Made by a program: the position numbers and the translations under genes. The notes under the pieces are model-generated. The model made no database searches and was not told the origin of the DNA. It was given only the letters and a program-made list of their open reading frames with translations. 64,000 bases of DNA from Xenorhabdus budapestensis (lineage in GTDB: Bacteria; Pseudomonadota; Gammaproteobacteria; Enterobacterales; Enterobacteriaceae). This document shows positions 56,982 to 64,000 of this stretch, piece after piece. The stretch covers positions 45,488 through 109,487 of the forward strand of contig NZ_NIBS01000011.1 of NCBI RefSeq assembly GCF_002632465.1, in the 5' to 3' direction. Position 1 is the first letter of the stretch; the number at the start of each line of letters is the position of its first letter.

Positions 56982-59404
56982 ATGAGCAAAACATTTTCAT
57001 ATAAAAATAACGACAAGATTCACCCGATAGACTTTATCTGTAACGTAAAAAAATCAGCCATCAATCACTGGCAAAGCCTGTTGCCAGCCTGTGGTGTTGA
57101 TGTTCCGGCAAAGGGTAAGCATGGTGCTTGTCCGATATGCGGCGGTACTGACCGCTTTCATTTTATCGATGATAACCATCATGGCGATTGGCATTGTCGC
57201 CAGTGTGATGATCCCAATCACGGTGACGGGCTGGATTTAGTGGCAAGAACTAAGGGGATAGCCATCTTTTCCGCCGCTAAGTTGGTAGCTGATGTGTTAG
57301 CACTTCCCTTGCCTGAACCCAAGCCAGCTAAAGAGCAGCCCCGAACAGTGAAGCCGATTACTGAACGTATAGCGGCACTGGTTGCAACATTTATTACAGG
57401 TGAATCTCAGTATCTGGCTAAAAAGGGGCTGCAATGCCCCAATCAGCGGTTATTGAAAGATGGTTCTTTATTGTTGGTGACTCAGGTGCTGGACGGCACA
57501 ACCACGGGCGCACAGACCATCAAGCCAAACGGTGAAAAACGCCTTGTTACAGGCACGCAGAAAAAGGGAGTTTTATCCCTGTATCCGAGATTACCGGAAC
57601 GCCAGACACTTTCATCATCACCGAAGGTTATGCCACCGCTTTAACGGTTAGGCAGTTACATAAAGGCGTCGTGCTGGCGGCGATTGATGAAAGCAATTTA
57701 CTGACTGTTTCCGAGCAAGTCAGGGCGCAATGGCCAGACGCAAAAATCATCCTTGCTGCTGATAACGATTGGCACGAACCAGAAGAACGGGACAAAAACG
57801 GCAGGTTAAAAAAGAACGTTGGTAAGATAGCGGCAGAAAAGGCCGCTATAGCGATTAACGGCTGGGTCGCGCTACTACCTACGGCATTGAAATCTGACTG
57901 GGACGATTATCGCCAGCATCACGGCATTGAGTCAGCAACGCAGGCATTCAGCAACGGGTTATATCAGGTTGGAGAGAAAAAACTCATGGAAGCAGAAGCG
58001 GTGATTATCCACGAAACGAAGCTCAAAAAGGCCAATAACAATCTGGCACAAATGGCAGCCAGTCAGCGCGGGGCACTATTGGTTGAGCGGTACGGCAAAG
58101 TGGCGGTTAATCCTGATAGCGAAATGGTTTACCACTATAACGGTACAACATGGGAAACCGTGTCGGATAATGAGCTGCGCCGCGCAATGGTGGCAATTTT
58201 TGACAAGCACGAAACCCCTTACAGCCCAAACGGGATTAATAACGCTATCTATGCCATGAAATTACAAGTGCCAGTTATCGGAGAGTAACGGCAGGATTTA
58301 ATCGGATTTCATAATGGTGTTTATGATTTATCGGCTCAAAAGTTTACCCCACACCAGCCGGAACACTGGTTAATGAATCATAACGGTATTGCATTCACCC
58401 CGCCTGCTGTCGGTGAAAATTTACCAGACCATGCCCCAGATTTTTATCGCTGGTTATCCCATGCGGCGGGAAGCAATGAAAACAAGATGAATCGCATTAA
58501 ATCCGCCCTGTTTATGATCCTGGCAAACCGTTATGACTGGCAGTTATTTATTGAAGTCACAGGTGAAGGCGGCAGCGGTAAAAGTGTGTTTACTTATATT
58601 GCGACATTATTAGCAGGTGAGCACAATACCGCCAGTGGCAATATGAAGGCGCTGGACGAAGCCAGAGGGCGTTATCAGTTTGTCGGGAAAAGCCTGATTA
58701 CGCTGCCCGATCAGGTTAAATATGTCGGTAAAGGGGCTGGCATTAAGGCGATTACTGGCGGTGATTTAATCGAAGTTGACGGGAAATATGAGAAGCAATT
58801 TTCTACGGTAATTAAGGCCGTTGTATTAGCCACCAATAATGAATCGATGAGTTTTACAGAACGCAACGGAGGTATTGCCCGGCGGCGGGTAATATTCCCG
58901 TTTAATATTCCGGTTAAAGAGTCAGAGAAAGATCCACACTTGCCGGAGAAAATCAGCCGGGAACTGCCGGTCATTATCCGCCATTTATTAAACGAATTTG
59001 CCGACCAGAACAAAGCTAAAAAGTTGCTACAGGCACAGCGCGATTCTAACGAAGCGTTAATGGTGAAAAGCAATTCCGATCCATTGTATCGTTTCTGCGG
59101 TTATCTGGTAACCGTCAATGAGTCCACTGGGATGAAGATGGGCACTAAGAACATCAGCCCACGCGCACCGAGAGTGTATTTATATCATGCTTATCTCTCT
59201 TTTATGGAAGCGCACGGCTTTGAACGCCCGCTGACACTGACCAAGTTCGGCGAATCTCTGCCTAAAATTATGCTGGAATACAAAAAGGAGTATTAGAAAA
59301 TGCGAACCAAGAAAGGTTACTCTTATAACGTTGAGTTATCGGAAGAAGCCGAAGAGTGGTTGCAGTCATTGCCTGAATGCCGGAGCTTTAAATCCCCGCT
59401 ATAA
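56982..59404 (+). pseudogene. P4-alpha-type primase-helicase, disrupted
   Basis: The remains of a protein of about 807 residues combine the P4 alpha zinc-binding primase domain (ACPICGGTDRFHF, WHCRQCD), a toprim part (FIITEGYATAL, ILAADNDWHEPEE), and a C-terminal SF3/D5-type helicase with Walker A GEGGSGKSVFT and the VLATNN sensor. Three lesions break it: a one-base deletion in the A run at 57561-57565 (reading moves to the -1 frame), an in-frame TAA at 58286-58288 and an in-frame TAG at 59294-59296; family-like sequence continues across each one to a final TAA at 59402-59404. Coding fragments are 56982-57644, about 57566-58288 and 58289-59293. Autonomous replication of the element is therefore probably lost. 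Confidence 0.85.
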
Positions 59405-59889
59405 ACTTTTTGAATTTAAGTCTGCATTCCATACATAATTTTAAATATCTATCTGTATTTAAAAGAAAATAATAGATGTATAGTTATTTCTTAGCTATAC
59501 ATCAAATATACATTCTCTTCATTAGGGTAAAAAAAGGGTGAACAGAGGGTTCAATGAATGAATATCATATTAATTACTGCAAACCCAGATGTAGCAAGGC
59601 TTTGAGAAAGATGTGCAGAGGGTGCATAACTGAGAGGGTGAAAAAGATTTATAGGGGTATCTCTGGCAGGTAAATAAAAGCTGGATGATAGGAGACAGTA
59701 AAATAAGGTATCAGCCTGATTTGGTATTACCAGAAATTTAAACGATGTAATATTCTGATTTTATTTAAGAACAGAGATTAATCACAAATTTACTGCTGAA
59801 TTTTTCTTCATGCTAGAATAGATAAATATTCCTGCTGTATCCTGTTTCATTCATTCGATTTTATCGAAAGTCAGATCACAGGAGACAAG
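59405..59889 (+). promoter_or_regulatory. A+T-rich region with probable hcp promoter
   Basis: There is no gene in this 485-bp stretch, whose composition differs from the primase. An extended -10 (TGCTAGAAT, hexamer 59814-59819) with a TTACTG -35 candidate (59790-59795, 18 bp spacer) lies about 70 bp before the hcp start, suggesting the cassette has its own promoter. AGGAGA is the ribosome binding site. Confidence 0.45.
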
Positions 59890-60624
59890 ATGTCACACGT
59901 TATCTACTTATCACTAAAAGGCAAGAAGCAGGGATTAATTTCAGCGGGATGTTCAACGCCTGAATCCATCGGAAATCGTTATCAGACAGGCCGGGAAGAC
60001 GAAATACAGGTACTGAGTGTCAGCCATTCAGTAAGCCGCGACCAGAACGCGCATCATCACCCAGTCAGCTTTACCAAGCCCATTGATAAATCCTCACCTC
60101 TCTTAGCAATGGCAATCGACGGAAACGAATTACTGGAAGCGCACTTTATGCACTACCGGACAAGCCCGATGGGACAACTGGAACTCTTTTACGAAATTAA
60201 ACTGACAGGCGCTACGATTGTCAATCTGGCCTACAATTATCCCCATTCCATCAATGACAACGACGTAATCCCCCATGAAGTGGTGATGTTCGATTACAAG
60301 TCTATCTCGTGTAACCACATTGCAGCGGGGACTTCGGGCTACAGCATAACACAATTAGCCGGGCGTGAAGAAGGCAGGCCGCTGTTGTCTGGGTTCTCGA
60401 ATGTGAAGCCATTGATTGAAGAAGCTGTTGTGGCTCTATTTAGCCATAAGTTCATACTGAAACATCAAGGGGATGCTTGCCAAGATATTGCGTATGGTGT
60501 GGAAACGGACAAGGGACTGATTGAGGGAATATGTCAAACATCTGGAATGACAAAACAGTTTGATGCCAAAAAAGAAGAAAATATTGAAGTTAAATATTTA
60601 TTTCAGACAAAAATAGGGATTTGA
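59890..60624 (+). CDS. hcp: Hcp-family type VI secretion protein with C-terminal extension
   Basis: Residues 1-157 form a complete Hcp (tube protein of the type VI secretion system): MSHVIYLSLKGKKQGLISAG, SPLLAMAIDGNELLEAHFMH and the C-terminal ISCNHIAAGTSGYS are family hallmarks, though the usual Trp before NHIAAG is Cys. Residues about 160-244 extend it with a small beta domain (FILKHQGDACQDIAYGVETD, GLIEGICQTSGMTKQF) like the transthyretin-type adaptor domains that connect T6SS carriers to effectors. No other T6SS gene is in the window, so this is an orphan evolved-Hcp carrier. The next gene follows after 2 bp and is the presumed cargo. Confidence 0.88.
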   Translation: MSHVIYLSLKGKKQGLISAGCSTPESIGNRYQTGREDEIQVLSVSHSVSRDQNAHHHPVSFTKPIDKSSPLLAMAIDGNELLEAHFMHYRTSPMGQLELFYEIKLTGATIVNLAYNYPHSINDNDVIPHEVVMFDYKSISCNHIAAGTSGYSITQLAGREEGRPLLSGFSNVKPLIEEAVVALFSHKFILKHQGDACQDIAYGVETDKGLIEGICQTSGMTKQFDAKKEENIEVKYLFQTKIGI

Positions 60625-60626
60625 TA

Positions 60627-61469
60627 ATGTCGATTTTTAAGACCAAAACCGTTAAAGGCGGAAAAACAACAGAAATTGAAACCGATGTTTTTTATTTAAA
60701 CCAAATCCCGGATGCAATGGAAAAAATGGGCTGGGAGATGGCACCAAAATTAATGCGCCATTGGTTTAATACAAAACCTGCCTATACATTTACGGAAGAA
60801 GTAAAAACCAAATATGTTACAGGTAAAGCAATAGACATACCAAATGAAAGGATTAATGATTCCATCATAAAAATGCAATGGGCACTGAAATATAAACAAC
60901 CTAAAGATGTGATGGATGTATTAATTAATGGTTGGGCAAGTAATGCAGGTATAGACCAATTAAAAATTCAATTAGAAAAAGAAGGTGGAAAGAAAACATT
61001 AGGATATGAAAAGGATATACGAGAAATAGATACTCTTTCAGTGGTTAATTCTAGAAGATTTGGTTCTAAATTTGATACGATTGACGATTGGTATGGTGCT
61101 ATGGGCAATTCTAATATGAAGGTAGCTGTTAAAGGCCACGTGGATAAATTAAATAATAAAGATGTTTTTGTCACCGAACAGATTGGTATGTATTTAAAAG
61201 ACACCTATGATTTCGTCGGCTCTAATGAACCTTTGGGAATTTGGAGTAAAAACGGTATATTAGATAAAGTTAGCTCCGTTGATTATGCGGCTCTTTATGC
61301 CAGTGGAAGCTGGATGGTCCTATGGATTAAATACAATGGATATGTTCCTGTAATTAATGATAGTTTTAGAAAATGGCAGAAAAAGCATAATGAAGGCGGC
61401 GATTTTATGGTTTTTTCTGATATCTTATGGATGGATCCATTACCACAAAATAGAATCATTCACCTATGA
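60627..61469 (+). CDS. Candidate T6SS effector (DUF6402-like)
   Basis: The 280-residue product resembles DUF6402 proteins found beside Hcp and VgrG genes: WEMAPKLMRHWFNTKPAY near residue 38, FDTIDDWYGAMGNSNMKVAV near 155, and the C-terminal FRKWQKKHNEGGDFMVFSDI. It has no signal peptide, as expected for a protein carried by an Hcp tube. The activity is unknown. The ATG at 60627 follows AGGGA and lies 2 bp after the hcp stop; the gene overlaps the next one by 4 bp (ATGA). Confidence 0.72.
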   Translation: MSIFKTKTVKGGKTTEIETDVFYLNQIPDAMEKMGWEMAPKLMRHWFNTKPAYTFTEEVKTKYVTGKAIDIPNERINDSIIKMQWALKYKQPKDVMDVLINGWASNAGIDQLKIQLEKEGGKKTLGYEKDIREIDTLSVVNSRRFGSKFDTIDDWYGAMGNSNMKVAVKGHVDKLNNKDVFVTEQIGMYLKDTYDFVGSNEPLGIWSKNGILDKVSSVDYAALYASGSWMVLWIKYNGYVPVINDSFRKWQKKHNEGGDFMVFSDILWMDPLPQNRIIHL

Positions 61470-61861
61470 AAACTCAATGTAAATTTTTTTTTAAAAAACC
61501 ATTATTGGTTTTTTTGCTAATTACTATTTTTATAATATGGATGTTATTTCCATCAACTTTCTTTTCTGGTAATTGGAATAAGGAATTTGAAGTAAAGGAT
61601 GAAAATGGTCAATATACCGCAGTGGTATATAGAAAATTACCAATATCGCCATATGCAATGTTTAAGTTCGTTATGGGGGATAAATATTTCATTGTTTTAT
61701 ATGATAGTAAAAATAAAAGTATATGGAAGAGTTCTCCATTTACATCAATATCATATGAGGCATTTTTTGCTTCATTTGGTTTTCCAACCCCTAATACCGA
61801 TGCTTTTATATATCCAACAGATTATGGATATGAGAGCATCCATATAAATAAGTTAGAGTGA
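61466..61861 (+). CDS. Membrane-anchored candidate immunity protein (DUF6201-like)
   Basis: The 131-residue protein has a basic start, one transmembrane segment (about residues 12-32) and a periplasmic domain with EFEVKDENGQYTAVVYRKLP, SPYAMFKFVMGDKYFIVLYD and KSSPFTSISYEAFF, the DUF6201 pattern. Its overlap with the effector candidate and its membrane topology suggest an immunity protein acting in the periplasm; this is inference from gene order. Codon use is very A+T rich. A terminator follows. Confidence 0.68.
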   Translation: MKTQCKFFFKKPLLVFLLITIFIIWMLFPSTFFSGNWNKEFEVKDENGQYTAVVYRKLPISPYAMFKFVMGDKYFIVLYDSKNKSIWKSSPFTSISYEAFFASFGFPTPNTDAFIYPTDYGYESIHINKLE

Positions 61862-61902
61862 AAATTTTTGTAAATATTCTGTATTCATGTTTTCCCTTGT
61901 TT

Positions 61903-61930
61903 AGCCTCTAAATTTTAGAGGCTTTTTTAT
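61903..61930 (+). terminator. Terminator of the hcp cassette
   Basis: AGCCTCTAA and TTAGAGGCT pair around ATT, followed by TTTTTTATTATTTTT. With the promoter near 59.8 kb it delimits the cassette as one transcription unit. Confidence 0.88.
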
Positions 61931-61987
61931 TATTTTTCACAGTGTTAAATAGTCTTTTAAAGAAAATAACTACTCCAAAAAAACACA

Positions 61988-63142
61988 ATGAAAAAACTAC
62001 TCGAATTACGTCAGCAAAAAACCGATTTAACCAACCAAATGCGCTCGCTGCTCACCAAAGCCGAAGACGAAAAACGTTCCCTGACAGCCGATGAAGCCAA
62101 ACAGTTCGACGAGCTGCGCAATCAGTCTGATTCTTTGAATACCGAAATTGCCCGTTATGAGGTTTTATCTGATGAAGAACGCAATCAGGCAAAGAATCAG
62201 CCAACCAGTAAAACACTCAGCAATGACGAGCTGCGCCACTATATTCTGACTGGTGAAGCCCGTTCCCTGTCTACAGGAGTCCCCACAGACGGCGGTTATA
62301 CCGTTATCCCTGAACTGAACAAACAGATCATGCAGCAACTGGCTGATGAGTCCGTCATGCGCCGAATCTGTACGATTAAGACCACACGCAGCAACGAGCA
62401 TAAACAGCTTGTTTCGGTCGGTGGCGCAGCCGTAGCCCACACGGAAGAAGGCAAGGCACGCGGTGAGACGGCTACACCAAAGATGGAAGAAGTCAGCATC
62501 AAACTGTTTCCTATCTATGCCTACCCCAAAACCACACAGGAAATTATCGATTTCAGCGATGTAGATATCTTAGGCTGGCTGACGTCTGAAATTGCAGACA
62601 CCTTTGTAGACACCGAAGAAACAGATCTGGTGAGTGGTGACGGCAGCAAGAAAGCGAAAGGATTTCTGTCTTACCCTCGTGACACCCAAGCCGACAAGAT
62701 ACGTGCGTTCGGTACGCTGCAAAAGCTGGAAGTTACCAGCTTTGAAGCCGATAGCTTGATTGACCTGAAATTCTTGCTCAAAAATAAATACCGTAAGAAC
62801 GCGGTGTGGGTGATGAATTCGACAACTGCCTCCAATGTGCAAAAACTGAAAAACGGTAATGGCGATTATATCTGGCGCGAACGTCTGCAAGCGGGTGATC
62901 CTGATATGTTGCTGGGTTTGCTTGTCCATTATCTCGAATTTATGCCCGATAACATCATTAGTCTGGGCGACTTCAAACGCGGTTACTTCATCCTTGACCA
63001 TCAAACGGGTATTCGTACTCGTCCCGACAATATCACCGAGCCGGGATTTTATAAGGTTCACACCGATAAATATTTAGGTGGTGGGCTGGTGGATTCCAAC
63101 GCTATTAAGGTGCTGGAAATCAAAGGTACGAAAGCGGGTTAA
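61988..63142 (+). CDS. HK97-type major capsid protein
   Basis: The 384-residue protein begins with a coiled-coil delta (scaffold) domain of about 60 residues (LLELRQQKTDLTNQMRSLLT, LTADEAKQFDELRNQSDSLN), cleaved in the family during prohead maturation. The HK97-fold shell domain then starts near SLSTGVPTDGGYTVIP, with MRRICTIKTTRSNEHKQLV, FPIYAYPKTTQEIIDFS and DKYLGGGLVDSNAIKVLEI. The reading frame is intact. The order capsid-protease-portal is the reverse of most tailed phages and is what I recall for capsid-forming PICI satellites. Confidence 0.88.
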   Translation: MKKLLELRQQKTDLTNQMRSLLTKAEDEKRSLTADEAKQFDELRNQSDSLNTEIARYEVLSDEERNQAKNQPTSKTLSNDELRHYILTGEARSLSTGVPTDGGYTVIPELNKQIMQQLADESVMRRICTIKTTRSNEHKQLVSVGGAAVAHTEEGKARGETATPKMEEVSIKLFPIYAYPKTTQEIIDFSDVDILGWLTSEIADTFVDTEETDLVSGDGSKKAKGFLSYPRDTQADKIRAFGTLQKLEVTSFEADSLIDLKFLLKNKYRKNAVWVMNSTTASNVQKLKNGNGDYIWRERLQAGDPDMLLGLLVHYLEFMPDNIISLGDFKRGYFILDHQTGIRTRPDNITEPGFYKVHTDKYLGGGLVDSNAIKVLEIKGTKAG

Positions 63143-63185
63143 CGATAAGGGGCGCGATGCCTCTTAACGTCATGGAGTCTATCGA

Positions 63186-63720
63186 ATGAAGAATGATTTT
63201 GAAATCCGCACTGCCTCGCTATCTGCTAGTGATAAGAAACTGACAGGCTATGTGATTAAGTGGAACAGCCGATCACAAGTGTTATGGGATGAGTTTGTAG
63301 AGCAGTTTGCTCCGAATGCCTTTAGCGCCAGCTTAACCACAGGCGCAGATATCAGGGCACTTTATGAACCTGCTAGGCCGTACTACGTCCGGTACGTTGC
63401 AATTGAGCGAAGATGCCACCGGATTACGTTTCGAATTAACCCCGCCAGATACGCAGCTAGGGCGCGATGTACTGACACTGGTTGAACGTGGCGATATCGC
63501 TGGGATGAGCTTTGGATTCAGGGCAATCAAAGATCAGTGGGATACAGGTCAAACGCCTTATATCAGAACCGTCTTAGAAGCCGAACTGCGGGAAATCACG
63601 ATCACCAGTTTACCTGCTTATCCTGACAGTGGCGTAGAAATTGCCAGACGTTCACTCAATGCGGTTAAGCCCTATGATGCTGATTTGTGTCACTACTGGC
63701 TGCAATTATCCGAGGTGTGA
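63186..63720 (+). pseudogene. HK97-family prohead protease, frameshifted
   Basis: The first 60 residues (MKNDFEIRTASLSASDKKLT, GYVIKWNSRSQVLWDEFVEQ, ADIRALYE) are the N-terminal half of a prohead protease; the rest (LLGRTTSGTLQLSEDATGL, IAGMSFGFRAIKDQW, REITITSLPAYPDSGVEI) continues in another frame from about 63365 on. The break lies between 63357 and 63375, where the conserved YEHDY-type active-site segment with its histidine should be, so bases are missing there. No frameshift signal is seen. The enzyme should be inactive unless the sequence is wrong at this point. Confidence 0.78.
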
Positions 63721-64000
63721 TGATGTGGTCTTTTAAGCGAAGTACCCCAGAACGGCGCAGCATGACGATGGATGAATTTTTTCTCTGGCAGGCATATCTA
63801 ATACCAAATCCGGCGAGCATGTTTCACCCTCGACCGCCGAGGGTTTGCCTGCGGTGATGAATGCCATTACGGTGATTAGTGAAGCGGTCGCCACTATGCC
63901 CTGTTATTTGTATCGGGTTCAGCACCAGCACGGCAAAGAATCCCGCGAATGGTTGAGCGAGCATCCGGTAGATTATTTGCGATTGCCAGACCCCGTTTCA
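63720..64000 (+). pseudogene. Phage portal protein, frameshifted and cut by the window edge
   Basis: The start MWSFKRSTPERRSMTMDEF is followed, in a different frame, by SLAGISNTKSGEHVSPSTAE, AVMNAITVISEAVATMPCYL and YRVQHQHGKESREWLSEHPV, typical of the N-terminal part of HK97-type portals. The shift (one base lost) is in or near the T run at about 63779-63784. The second frame stays open to the window end. The ATG at 63720 overlaps the protease stop; a second ATG follows directly. Confidence 0.78.

Noticed and set aside
57500-63800. Sequencing error as the explanation for all broken satellite genes
   Set aside because: Indels in A and T runs could be errors, but two in-frame stops in the primase and bases missing in the protease, together with intact frames in 50 kb of neighbouring genes, favour real decay. 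Not excluded without reads.
39238-64000. One single complete prophage from 39 to 64 kb
   Set aside because: A tRNA att fragment with terminator lies between the parts, tail and head genes belong to different lineages (P2-type contractile versus HK97-type), and the tail block has no integrase side of its own.

Overview
The window looks like a chromosome segment of an entomopathogenic or otherwise host-associated enterobacterium of the Morganellaceae, most likely Xenorhabdus or a close relative. The housekeeping proteins (ZapE, L13, S9, SspA/B, GltBD, ArcB, MtgA, LpoA, RsmI, YhaJ, YqjA, SstT, FadH) are clearly enterobacterial but diverged from E. coli, base composition is moderately A+T rich, and degenerate copies of a palindromic repeat I associate with Xenorhabdus/Photorhabdus lie near 29.2 kb and 31.4 kb. 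The genus is an inference.

From 0.2 to 39.1 kb the content is core or near-core. Blocks run: zapE, rplM-rpsI, sspA-sspB (0.2-3.9 kb, plus strand); a small secreted protein; gltB-gltD (5.1-11 kb, minus); arcB, elbB-mtgA (11.7-15.6 kb, plus); dolP-diaA, yraN, lpoA (15.8-19.3 kb, minus) divergent from rsmI and the RNase P RNA gene rnpB (19.4-20.7 kb); yhaK/yhaJ divergent pair; yqjF, yqjDEK, yqjA (22.6-25.0 kb, minus); sstT; fadH with a FadR-like site; two GNAT acetyltransferases, a VirK/YbjX-like protein, an MFS transporter; and a two-gene ATP-dependent urea degradation operon (allophanate hydrolase and biotin-dependent urea carboxylase, 33.7-39.1 kb) preceded by a hairpin that would hide its ribosome binding site.

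From 39.2 to 52.6 kb lies a stand-alone contractile phage tail module: an Ogr/Delta-type late activator, a GpR-like tail completion protein, sheath, tube, tail chaperone with a textbook -1 frameshift signal (A AAA AAC plus downstream stem), tape measure, baseplate J and I proteins, a collar-type tail fibre with its assembly protein, a baseplate protein and a hub/spike fusion. No capsid, terminase, integrase, replication or lysis genes accompany it, which fits an R-type tailocin (xenorhabdicin-like) or a P2-group remnant.

From about 53.3 kb to beyond the right edge is a second, different element. It begins at a displaced 3' half of a tRNA-Ile(CAU) gene with its terminator, followed by a P4-type tyrosine integrase, an A+T-rich accessory gene, an AlpA/excisionase-like regulator, a ribbon-helix-helix repressor with a 13-bp inverted-repeat operator, a C4-type antisense RNA with leader peptide, a P4-alpha-type primase-helicase and an HK97-type major capsid-protease-portal set. 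This is the layout of a capsid-forming phage satellite (cf-PICI/P4-like). The primase (one frameshift, two stops), the protease and the portal are broken, whereas a three-gene type VI secretion cassette (Hcp fusion, DUF6402-type effector candidate, DUF6201-type membrane protein) inserted between primase and capsid is intact. A tail-only element and a capsid-only element thus sit side by side, separated only by an att site and one small gene.
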